NCBI GenBank assembly: GCA_005518205.2
Contig: RFFC02000012.1
Span: 62,001-126,000 of the forward strand
From: Hormoscilla sp. GUM202
GTDB lineage: Bacteria > Cyanobacteriota > Cyanobacteriia > Cyanobacteriales > Desertifilaceae
Length of the DNA: 64,000 nt
Direction: 5' to 3'
Numbering within the stretch: the stretch's first letter is position 1; each line of letters opens with the position of its first letter. Made by a program: the position numbers and the translations under genes. The notes under the pieces were generated by a model, which saw only the letters and a program-made list of their open reading frames with translations, made no database searches and had not been told where the DNA came from. Positions 8,724 to 16,402 of the stretch are shown piece by piece.

Positions 8724-9106
8724 ATTACCAAGAGATTATCGAGAATATATTGAACGGCTTTTCAAACACGATCCTGTTGCCGGGAACAGAATTAGAGATA
8801 ATTCTCGATCGGGAGAACGGGCATTATCTGGTTATGTTAGTAGGATGGAAGGAAAAAAAACGTGTTTATAGCAGTTTAGTACATTTTGATATCAAAGAGG
8901 ATCGAATTTGGATCCAACAGAATGGGACGGATACAAGCATGGTGCAAGAATTAACCGATGCGGGGGTACCAAGAGACAAGATTGTGATCGGTTTAGATCC
9001 ACTTTTGATAAGGGAGAAGACGGAAGATTTCTCTGCTTTAATTACCAAATCGGACCCCATCGGACAGCAAGGCGATCGCTTGCATCGTAAAAAAATGTTA
9101 TCATGA
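8711..9106 (+). CDS. xisI: XisI family protein
   Basis: 131 aa. LNYQEIIENILNGF, YLVMLVGWKEKKRVY, LVHFDIKEDRIWIQQNGTD and GVPRDKIVIGLDP are diagnostic of XisI. Family members usually end about 20 residues earlier; the tail ITKSDPIGQQGDRLHRKK is encoded by a HIP1-containing repeat and is probably junk. The start overlaps the end of the xisH frame. With xisH broken, the gene is an orphan. A deleted duplicate lies at 6654-6778. Confidence 0.85.
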   Translation: MERLNYQEIIENILNGFSNTILLPGTELEIILDRENGHYLVMLVGWKEKKRVYSSLVHFDIKEDRIWIQQNGTDTSMVQELTDAGVPRDKIVIGLDPLLIREKTEDFSALITKSDPIGQQGDRLHRKKMLS

Positions 9107-10689
9107 AAGAATCACCAACAGAGGAGGCGATCGCCTGTTTGTCGGCAGAAACCGGGTTTATACAATAACCTCTGGTCAAGACCCGAGGTTGAAAAGAGAA
9201 ACAAAGGTGATGTACCCTGGGGTGGCGATCGCATGTTTGTGGCCAGAAACCGGGTTTCTGCGATCGGGATCGCCACAGAATTCCACCAGAACCGTTGCAC
9301 CGGTCCATCCCCCGATCGCCAGTGATTCCGAATAAGAATGGAATTGCACCGTCAGTAACCTACAGACAAACCCCAGGATATTTGACAAGCCCGAGCGCCA
9401 ATTCAGCGCTATAATAATTGTACCCCGAGCGCCAGTTACATCAAATGAGCGTGGCAACCTTCCTGCGCGGGCTAGACTACAAAAGTGAGATGCACCTGAG
9501 ATCTTGCACCATTCTCAATAAGCCTCATGGCCCGCCTTCGGTGTCTCGTGGGAGCGCTACTCGCACTACCCACGAGACACCGAGGGTTCAAACCCACGGC
9601 TAATAGCTGAAGTCGGTTTCCAACCGACTAAAAGCCTTATCTAGAAAGCGTTTTACCCTCGTTCCCTGGCTCTGCCTCTTAACGAGCTATCGAGGCTCCG
9701 CCTCTAGTTGCGAATGGTGCAAGATATGAGTAGAAACCGACTCTCTACCTTATAGAGAAAGTGTTTAGTCGCGCATTGCTACCCTCGTTCTCAGCCTCAG
9801 ACACCGAACGAGTTATCGAAGCTCCGCCTCTGGTTGAAAATGGTGCAAGATATGAGTTTCCCGAAGTAACGGCACCCTCCGTGTGGTTACCGTTGTCGGT
9901 GTTGTTGATAATGAGGACGGCGGGAATATTCACGCCACCGGCGATCGCTCAAGACTTTGAGGACTCTGTATTGCGCGAAGATGCAGAGGAAATCGTCAAA
10001 GATGAGTTGGAATTGCTTGTGAATGACTGCGTCACCGAGGAGACCAACCTACGTTCACCCGGTGGGCGATTCGCGAATCGGAGTTCGTTCGTCACCGGAT
10101 GAATTCCGATATCTGTCACGCCATGCTTGGGGAACTGTCCTGTGGTAGCGCCACCTACCGAATGCATTGGTGGAACTCCAGGCGCTAGAGGTAGTAGACT
10201 CCCGCTTGCTAGCTGAAGATCTCTACAAAATGCGAGTGAGTGCCGGTTACTTTCACTTCGGAAACCGGTTAATCTCCCAGCTACTATCCCAGGAATAACC
10301 AGTTTAGTTATCCCGAATGAGTATTTATGGTATGAGAGGGGATTGGCCCGAAAGGGTTTGTTGGCGCTGGCCTGGACCGAGACAGTCCGAAAGCTGCTCC
10401 ACATCAGGATTTGCGACTTTTGTAATGTTTTATTAATGCTGTCAATTACTACCGGTGCAAGCACCGGTGCTTGCTGCGCATCCAGAAAATTTCCCTACCA
10501 AAAACGATGTCGAGACCTTGCTCGCACCAGGACCGGAGGTGTGAGCGCAGTACCTCAGAAGCTCCTCACCGGTGCATAGGCAAAGATTTACATACTTATA
10601 GACTTGCTGGATACCTAATACCTCTACAACCTCTACAAAATGCGAGTGAGTGCCGGTTTCTCTTTGTTTGGAGACCGGCTAATTACTTC
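9107..10689. other. 1.6-kb gene-poor, repeat-rich stretch
   Basis: Open frames here have no recognisable motifs and overlap repeats. Contents seen: AAACCGGGTTTCT units (9130-9260); a 28-bp string GAGCGTGGCAACCTTCCTGC.. (9448) repeated at 43249; a stem-loop at 9539-9582; the module GGGTTCAAACCCACGGCTAA plus GTCGGTTTCCAACCGAC (about 9585-9630), repeated at 40368-40415; and a pair of TCTACAAAATGCGAGTGAGTG modules (10213 and 10633). I would not call any gene. Confidence 0.6.
9539..9582. repeat. Stem-loop with conserved 16-nt loop, copy 1
   Basis: Perfect 14-bp stem (CGGTGTCTCGTGGG / CCCACGAGACACCG) around the loop AGCGCTACTCGCACTA. The copy at 60226-60269 has an unrelated 14-bp stem but nearly the same loop. 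Confidence 0.85.
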
Positions 10690-10958
10690 TATTGACTGAG
10701 CAAAAATACACATGCTTGTCACTGCCGGTGAAACGCCTTCGGAAAATAGGTTGATTTTTTTTCGCAAAAAAGCCCTACATAGGTTGATTCGATGGGCTTG
10801 ACAAACGTGCAGGCGTATGAAGTCCGGCAAAAATAGGTGGATGTTTTTTGGCAAAAAGGTGGATAAAGGTTGATTGTCATTCAAAAATGAGCTGGGCTAT
10901 ATTGGGTACAAGCTCAAATAAGCGGGCTGCTAAGGGCTGTAAGCAGATCACAGCAGTG
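10690..10958 (+). repeat. About 270-bp dispersed repeat R, copy 1
   Basis: Matches 39735-40005 in inverted orientation with frequent differences. Conserved blocks include TGACTGAGCAAAAATAC, the A/T-rich segments AGGTTGATTTTTTTT and AAAAAGGTGGATAAAGGTTG, and the end AAATAAGCGGGCTGCTAAGG. No open frame is conserved between copies. Could be a MITE or RNA element. Confidence 0.75.
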
Positions 10959-10983
10959 TTTTCGATTCCTTTCGGGCAACACC

Positions 10984-11456
10984 ATGACTTATAGAGATGT
11001 TTTGCTCCCCTTAAGCCTCAAAGGCGATCGCAATATCTGCGTCGCGGTCCTTGACGGTCCTGTCGATCGCGATCACCCCTGTTTCCAAGGAGCATATCTG
11101 ACCGCGCTTCCTACCCTGGTTCCCGAAGTTGCCCGCAGGGATGGCAGCATGTCCGGTCACGGAACCCACGTTGCCAGCATTATTTTCGGTCAACCGGAAA
11201 CAAGCGTTATTGGCCGTAGGCGCAATGGACGAGCGCGGGCATCCCTTGGACTTTAGCAACTGGGGAGACGCCTATCAGCAGCAGGGCATTCTCGCTCCCG
11301 GTGAAAATATTTTAGGGGCCAAGCCTGGTGGTAGCACGGAACGTCTCAGCGACACTAGCTTTGCCACTCCGATTTCCGATTGTTTCCGCCGTCGCCGCCT
11401 TCGGCTTCTTGTTAAACTTGACAGGCAGCTCGTTCACTGCTAACATCCCAAAGTAG
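10984..11456 (+). pseudogene. PatA-like subtilisin protease remnant
   Basis: Reads DRNICVAVLDGPVDRDHPCFQGA (catalytic Asp region) and MSGHGTHVASIIFGQPE (catalytic His), characteristic of PatA/PatG-type cyanobactin proteases and related peptide-cluster subtilases. An internal deletion of roughly 100 codons plus a frame change then joins ALLAVGAMDERGHPLDFSNW..ILAPGENILGAKPGG to SDTSFATPI (catalytic Ser). A tandem 7-bp repeat (CCGATTT/CCGATTG) shifts the frame again before IVSAVAAF. The oxyanion Asn region is gone, so it cannot be active. It lies 150 bp upstream of the RiPP-like cluster on the same strand, suggesting a former leader protease. Confidence 0.75.
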
Positions 11457-11491
11457 AATTGGATTGGAAAATCCTAACCCTGAAAAGAGAC

Positions 11492-11560
11492 TATAATTTA
11501 CTATACCTAAACTGGTATAGTAAAGACACAAAGACACAAACTGGTATGGTAAAGGCACAA
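11492..11560 (+). promoter_or_regulatory. Putative promoter/operator of the peptide cluster
   Basis: A TATAAT hexamer (11492-11497) is followed by an inverted repeat ACTATACC-6 nt-GGTATAGT (11500-11521) and two direct repeats AAACTGGTATRGTAAAG (11509 and 11538, 29 bp apart). A regulator-binding site is likely. No -35 at normal spacing is evident, and the partner regulator is not in the window. Confidence 0.45.
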
Positions 11561-11600
11561 TTAGTTGCACCTTGTTAAGCTGTAATGGAGGATTTGCCAG

Positions 11601-12887
11601 ATGAAGACCAAAAGCGCCAGTCTGGATTCAGTTCATTCTTCATATGTTGGTTCGCGTATAGAAGTACATGACTTTGAGGAAGCTTTTTCTGAGGCTGACA
11701 GCCTCGTTGAATCTACCCGGTTAACGCTGAATTATCATTTGAATACTAGAGGCTTTATTCATCTTCAATTAGGTCGGTATGGTGAAGGGCTTGCCGATTG
11801 TATGGAAGCAAGGCAGATGAATCCCGACTTGGATCAAGATAATCTGATGTTGGCCAACTTGCTTTGTTATTATCACGAAAGTACTATACTGCCCGCAATG
11901 GAGCAGCTTAAGCAGGGATTATCACCTACTGCTTTTAGCAAGATTGCCATGGCTTATCACAATACTGGGTTTTATGCTCATGCCGCCAGCTATTTTCAGT
12001 TAGCGCTTTCGGTTGCTGAAACAGCTCAGTTGGCTCAGTTGTATAATAGCCTGAGTGCATCTTATCTGGGAGCGGGGCTTTTCATTGAAGGTTTTCAGGC
12101 AAGTGCAAAAGCCGTTCTCTTGGATGCTGAGATAGATAAAACAAACTATCTCGCGTCATTGAGGCAAGTCGAAGGAATGGGTCAAGATCCTAGTGTATTA
12201 ATGCCGGATTATCCTTCTGTGGAAGGTAGACTAGATCCCGATGATGGAATTAATGAAGCGCTGACTCATTACTTTGAAAGAAAATATTCTCACGCTCTAG
12301 AAAGTTTTGATCGCATTATTAGCGATGCTCGAAAGCAACTAGAGTCAAATGCAGATGACGAGAAAGGCAGGTTGTTGCCGGGCTATATTAATCATAGAGC
12401 CATGTGTCATTTAAATTTGGGAAATTTTGATGAGGCTATCTCGGACTGTCTTGAGGCGCGGCAGTTGGATCCCGATCTCGAACATGCTAATTTGCGTTTA
12501 GCTCAGTTTTTCAAGGCAGAGTATGACTCCTCTCTGAAGCCACTATTTGATGAGCTTGAAAAGGAAATTTCTGCGGAAGGGTACAATAACGTTGGAGTTT
12601 TTTACTTTAAACATGGTTTTTTTGCTCACGCCGCAACATACTTCCAATTGGCTGTTTCAATCTCGGAAGGGCTAGTTCAGGCTGAATCTTATAATAATTT
12701 AGCTGGAGCATATTTGGATTTTGGTTGCATTATAGAAGCGCTAAGGGCTGCTTCAAAGGCTGTGGCATTGAATCCGAAGATCAACAAGAGTAATTACAAT
12801 CAAGCTTCTATGCGATTGAAACCAATGGGTCTCGATCCAGAGGAGCTAGTAGAAGATAGATTTTCTGCGAGCGGAAATGACCGTTGA
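11601..12887 (+). CDS. Two-lobed TPR protein of the peptide cluster
   Basis: 428 aa, soluble, composed of two homologous halves of about 210 residues. Each half has a TPR pair (LNTRGFIHLQLGRYGEGLAD / INHRAMCHLNLGNFDEAISD), an H-A-A-x-Y-F-Q-L-A segment and a final module (YNSL..GLFIEGF..AKAVLLD..DKTNY / YNNL..GCIIEAL..SKAVALN..NKSNY). The last module recurs at the C-terminus of the 16403-17746 protein. GGAGG lies 14 nt before the ATG. As first gene of the cluster it may be a scaffold that docks precursor and enzymes; that is inference. No catalytic motif seen. Confidence 0.8.
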   Translation: MKTKSASLDSVHSSYVGSRIEVHDFEEAFSEADSLVESTRLTLNYHLNTRGFIHLQLGRYGEGLADCMEARQMNPDLDQDNLMLANLLCYYHESTILPAMEQLKQGLSPTAFSKIAMAYHNTGFYAHAASYFQLALSVAETAQLAQLYNSLSASYLGAGLFIEGFQASAKAVLLDAEIDKTNYLASLRQVEGMGQDPSVLMPDYPSVEGRLDPDDGINEALTHYFERKYSHALESFDRIISDARKQLESNADDEKGRLLPGYINHRAMCHLNLGNFDEAISDCLEARQLDPDLEHANLRLAQFFKAEYDSSLKPLFDELEKEISAEGYNNVGVFYFKHGFFAHAATYFQLAVSISEGLVQAESYNNLAGAYLDFGCIIEALRAASKAVALNPKINKSNYNQASMRLKPMGLDPEELVEDRFSASGNDR

Positions 12888-12960
12888 ATCGGCGAGGTGG
12901 CGGATTCACCAAACACGGACTGATGAATGATACACTCAAGGCTAAGATGGAAGGTAGAAA

Positions 12961-13710
12961 ATGAAAGTACTTGTCTCTTCAGCGTTCCAACAGGACGAAG
13001 AACATGTGGGTGTGTTTCCTTCTGTATTTCCTCAAAATCAGAAGTTGGACTCTATTATTGCATACGATACGAGCGGGCAGCCGATTCAGTTTAAGGTTGA
13101 TGTAACCGGTACATCGGGATATAGGAACGGTGTTAAGGTTTCGATTCCCGAACAATTTTCAATAATCAAAAGTAGCAGCCAATTGCGCTTTGTGTTGGAA
13201 GCGCACGCTCTTATTGCGTCTCAAACTGGAGATGTTGACTTTCGCGTGCGTTCTCTAGCTAACGCAGGTAGCAGGTCTGGAGCAGGGCATCAATCAGGGA
13301 TTGGTGAAGCCGAACTTGGTGTGATGGGTGTGATGTCTGATTGCGCGGGGGCCGGATGTGCGGGAGTTGGATGTGTGACCGTTGGTTGCGCAGCGGCTGG
13401 GAAAGGCGGGGGCGGATGTGCGGCGGCCGGATGCGCTGCCGTTGGTTGCGCAGGAGCTGGATGTGCGGCAGTCGGATGTGCAGGAGCTGCATGTGCAGCG
13501 GCTGGGAAAGGCGGCGGTGGATGTGGGGCGGCCGGATGTGCAGCCGTTGGCTGCGGAGCCGCCGGATGTGCAGCAGCCGCATGTGCCGCCGTTGGCTGCT
13601 TAGCGGCCGGATGTGCGACTGTTGCGTGTGGAGCAGCCACCGGGGCCTGTGGTGCGGCTGCCTGCGCACTTGATGCATTGTGTGGAGCAAATGCGGGTTG
13701 GCCTCCATAA
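12961..13710 (+). CDS. Candidate RiPP precursor: leader plus Cys-pentad repeat core
   Basis: 249 aa. Residues 1-127 form a cysteine-free, mixed-composition leader domain (beta-rich: IQFKVDVTG, VKVSIPEQF, LRFVLEAHA). Residues 128-249 are almost only Cys, Ala, Gly and Val, with 21 cysteines. Eighteen of them sit on a strict five-residue register of the form CxxxG/A. Twice the register position holds Lys instead of Cys (148 and 183, in GKGGGG), so the gap is exactly ten. Residues 143-177 and 178-212 form a 35-aa higher-order duplication. The last three spacings (7, 5, 6) break the register before GANAGWPP. Regular Cx3 spacing next to a radical SAM/SPASM enzyme suits thioether formation, as in Cx3D ranthipeptides. 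A metal-binding or structural protein is the alternative. GGAAGG precedes the ATG. Confidence 0.75.
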   Translation: MKVLVSSAFQQDEEHVGVFPSVFPQNQKLDSIIAYDTSGQPIQFKVDVTGTSGYRNGVKVSIPEQFSIIKSSSQLRFVLEAHALIASQTGDVDFRVRSLANAGSRSGAGHQSGIGEAELGVMGVMSDCAGAGCAGVGCVTVGCAAAGKGGGGCAAAGCAAVGCAGAGCAAVGCAGAACAAAGKGGGGCGAAGCAAVGCGAAGCAAAACAAVGCLAAGCATVACGAATGACGAAACALDALCGANAGWPP

Positions 13711-13765
13711 GCCTTTAGAGCAATTGCTCGATTTGCACGCATTACGCTCGATGTGGTTTATGGTG
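13697..13765 (+). pseudogene. Short duplicated fragment of the radical SAM gene
   Basis: Translated in the maturase frame it gives PLEQLLDLHALRSMWF, matching RLLEQLPGLHTLRSTWY inside the enzyme (codons at about 14175-14227) at both protein and DNA level. It lies across the precursor stop and just before the enzyme start, followed by a 21-bp tandem duplication (AACATGCAATTAAAAGAGGTG) that supplies two alternative start codons. Confidence 0.6.
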
Positions 13766-13789
13766 AACATGCAATTAAAAGAGGTGAAT

Positions 13790-15235
13790 ATGCAATTAAA
13801 AGAATCGATTTACAACATCAGAATCGGCCTTCTGGGTGGGAAATGTCTTCTTTTTAACTCGCTGAGTCGTGGCTTGTGTCTATTGGAGTCCGATGAAGTT
13901 GAAATTCTTGATCGGATTTCGGACTCGTATTCGAGGCAAAACAAACTTGTGCATCAGTTGCTCGGTCAGGGGTTTGTACTTCCAGTCAGTGTAGATGAAT
14001 TAGCTGTAGTGAAGAAGAAATATGATGCCCATCGGTATGACTCCGGTGCGGTCACTCTGACTGTGTGTCCGACTCTTGCCTGTAACTTCGGCTGTGATTA
14101 TTGCTTTCAGGGCGCAGATAAGTCGGTGCAAAAGATGTCTGTAGAGGTGCAAGATGGTATCATTCAGCTTTACCATCGGCTTTTAGAACAATTGCCCGGG
14201 TTACACACATTGCGATCGACGTGGTATGGTGGCGAGCCCCTGTTGAAGCCGGATATAATTTATAACCTGGCGGATCGGCTTATCGAAACTAATAAGAGCC
14301 GAAACATTAACTATACAGCTTCAATGATTTCTAATGGATCGAGAATGACTCGATCTATTGCTGAGAAATTATATTCACGAGGCTTAAGATCCGTGCAGAT
14401 CACCTTAGATGGTGCCCGCGAGGATCATGATTCCAGAAGGCATTATTTGTCGAAAAAAGGGAGTTATGACACGATCGTCTCCAACATGAAAGAATGGATA
14501 TATGAGTTCCCTATTCAGGTCGATCTTCGAGTGAATATTGACGAGCGGAATAAGGATGGGGTGAAATCTCTTATCGACGATCTGGTAGCAGAAGGGTTGT
14601 CGAATCTTCCGAATTTGAAGATGTATTTTGCCCCTGTAGAATCCGTTACCCTTGGTTGTCATGCGGTTGCTGACAAGATGATCAAAAAAATGCAGTACGG
14701 ACAGTTGGAGTCCGACCTCCTGAGATACGCATTTGAAAACGGCCTTGCAGATCTTCCCTATCCACCTTACTTTATGGGGGTTTGTTCGGCCTTGAGGCCC
14801 TATGATTTTATCGTAGTTCCCAATGGGGATGTTCATAAATGTTGGGATACGGTTTCGTTCCCGAATAAGAGAATTGGGTCTGTATTTGAAATGGATGCGC
14901 TTTTCCAGAATAAGAGTCCCTTACAACAGCAGTGGGAACAATTTAATCCTTTCGATAATTCTACTTGCAGATCCTGTAAGATTCTACCCAATTGCAGCAG
15001 TTTCTGCGCGCATAAGTTCGTCCATGCCTCAGATACCCTTGGGGAAGCTGCCTTGCCCTGTCCCAGTCTCAAGTATTCAATTAATGAAAAGATAATTCTC
15101 CGGGCTGAGAAAGAGGGATTCATTACCAAAGATGATTACTCTCCGGATGCGATCCGGACAAATCCGCTCGCTCTTTGTTCGGAAGTTTTTGTCAAAGAGA
15201 AATACTTAAGAGATGTCGAATACGCTTACAGCTAA
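13790..15235 (+). CDS. Radical SAM/SPASM peptide maturase
   Basis: 481 aa from the ATG at 13790 (AGAGGTG just upstream; 13769 and earlier in-frame ATGs are possible). An N-terminal region (1-80) resembles the precursor-recognition part of such enzymes. The SAM cluster motif C98-NFG-C102-DY-C105 is intact (CxxxCxxC), followed by YGGEPLL and QITLDG, typical barrel motifs. The SPASM part has seven cysteines (332, 351, 393, 396, 402, 406, 424), enough for two auxiliary clusters. Enzymes of this class form thioether, C-C or epimer modifications in ribosomal peptides. The adjacent Cys-rich precursor is the obvious substrate. It overlaps the glycosyltransferase by 23 nt. Confidence 0.92.
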   Translation: MQLKESIYNIRIGLLGGKCLLFNSLSRGLCLLESDEVEILDRISDSYSRQNKLVHQLLGQGFVLPVSVDELAVVKKKYDAHRYDSGAVTLTVCPTLACNFGCDYCFQGADKSVQKMSVEVQDGIIQLYHRLLEQLPGLHTLRSTWYGGEPLLKPDIIYNLADRLIETNKSRNINYTASMISNGSRMTRSIAEKLYSRGLRSVQITLDGAREDHDSRRHYLSKKGSYDTIVSNMKEWIYEFPIQVDLRVNIDERNKDGVKSLIDDLVAEGLSNLPNLKMYFAPVESVTLGCHAVADKMIKKMQYGQLESDLLRYAFENGLADLPYPPYFMGVCSALRPYDFIVVPNGDVHKCWDTVSFPNKRIGSVFEMDALFQNKSPLQQQWEQFNPFDNSTCRSCKILPNCSSFCAHKFVHASDTLGEAALPCPSLKYSINEKIILRAEKEGFITKDDYSPDAIRTNPLALCSEVFVKEKYLRDVEYAYS

Positions 15236-16385
15236 TAGCAATGCCAGCAAATACCTTTTTATCGTTTCTTCCTCATATGGGCATTTATTTCCGGCGATTC
15301 GGCTGGCCCATCTGTTGCAGAAGAGAAGAAAAGACGTTCTATTTGTTTCGGCTCGCGAACATAAAATCTTGTTTGATACTTATGGGATAAAGTGTATATC
15401 GGTATCGAACCAGCCAAACCCATTTTTATCAACTTACGATTGGTATGACAGTGAAGTAGGGCGTTACCAATACGACGTCATCAAACAAGTTGTCGATGAA
15501 TATCAGCCCGACACCATTGTCGCAACCCCATTGGTGATGCCCGCATTTGTATTAGCGGAAGCACATAGTATTCCATTAATCGTCATTGGATACTGCGAAT
15601 ACCTTTTCCCAAGTGTTGGTGAAAAGAACTCGAAAAAGCAATGGCGTATTGAATCTATAACTCAGCACTACAACAATTTAAGGGAAAATCTCTGTCTGCC
15701 TTTAATTCCGGCAGATACTGCGACATCTCCTTTAATTGGAAATAAATACCTTTTAAGGAGTATCCCTCATTTTACAACACAGGAGAACCTCCCCTCCCAA
15801 GTTGAATTTGTTGGTAGCCTCATTTGGGAACCGAAATATATTAATTACGATCTGGACCGATTTATTTCAAAAAACCGTAACAATAAACGCAAACGCCCCC
15901 TGTTTTTTGTGCAAATCGGTCGGCTATTTAGCGATCGAAACTTGTGGAATACTTTGATTATGTTGCTTGGAAAATTACCTGCTGACTTTGTTGTGGATCT
16001 GGCGCGGTCTGATTATATGAGAAATCATATTGAATTCCCAGAAAACTTTTATCTTCATCCGTTTGTTCCATTAGGGTATATCAAGGACGATGTATGTGGT
16101 GTTATCTGTAGCGGACAAACGACAAGTGTCGTATCCGCCATTTATTATGGTAAGCCCATCCTCGGTATACCAAATTCTGCAGATGGCGCGGAAGTTACCG
16201 ATAGAATTGTTGAAAATGGTATCGGTGCTGGAATTTATCAGGAACATGACATTCGGGAAGATATTTTCCTTAACTATTTTGATAAAATTGAGAAAGGTAT
16301 TTATGATGATAAAAGATATTTTTATCAACAACATTTTCTTTTTTATGAGGAAGAAGATCGATTGTTTGAAAAGAGTTTTGCATAA
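15213..16385 (+). CDS. GT1/UGT-like glycosyltransferase of the peptide cluster
   Basis: 390 aa GT-B fold protein. The N-terminal motif SSSYGHLFPAIRLAHLLQKR is the acceptor-domain glycine/His loop of UGT/MGT enzymes. The C-terminal half has LFFVQIGRLFSDRNLW, FYLHPFVPLGYI and CSGQTTSVVSAIYYGKPILG..DGAEVTDRIV, the donor-binding region with Gln in place of the usual His-Gly-Gly. No membrane segment. Translational overlap with the maturase suggests it modifies the same peptide, for example on Cys or Ser. Sugar and acceptor cannot be read from sequence. It could also decorate a different metabolite. Confidence 0.85.
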   Translation: MSNTLTANSNASKYLFIVSSSYGHLFPAIRLAHLLQKRRKDVLFVSAREHKILFDTYGIKCISVSNQPNPFLSTYDWYDSEVGRYQYDVIKQVVDEYQPDTIVATPLVMPAFVLAEAHSIPLIVIGYCEYLFPSVGEKNSKKQWRIESITQHYNNLRENLCLPLIPADTATSPLIGNKYLLRSIPHFTTQENLPSQVEFVGSLIWEPKYINYDLDRFISKNRNNKRKRPLFFVQIGRLFSDRNLWNTLIMLLGKLPADFVVDLARSDYMRNHIEFPENFYLHPFVPLGYIKDDVCGVICSGQTTSVVSAIYYGKPILGIPNSADGAEVTDRIVENGIGAGIYQEHDIREDIFLNYFDKIEKGIYDDKRYFYQQHFLFYEEEDRLFEKSFA

Positions 16386-16402
16386 CTAAAGGAGGATGTC
16401 TT

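Noticed and set aside
8301..9106. Developmentally excised (fdxN-type) element implied by xisHI
   Set aside because: No site-specific recombinase or element ends in the window; xisHI pairs are widespread without such elements.
9585..9603. tRNA-like GGGTTCAAACCC
   Set aside because: No acceptor stem, D-arm or anticodon arm around it; the same module recurs at 40368 as part of a dispersed repeat.
9761..10464. Overlapping 113- and 171-codon frames
   Set aside because: No motif, opposite strands over the same repeats, no ribosome sites.
12961..13710. Metallothionein
   Set aside because: The core has no paired CxC or CC motifs, is far longer than cyanobacterial metallothioneins, and sits with a radical SAM enzyme; kept only as an alternative.
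13259..13742. Long - strand frames opposite the precursor (His/Pro/Arg-rich and Ala/Pro-rich)
   Set aside because: They are mirror translations of the GC-rich pentad repeat; no ribosome site, no family, and the + strand frame has a sensible leader and context.
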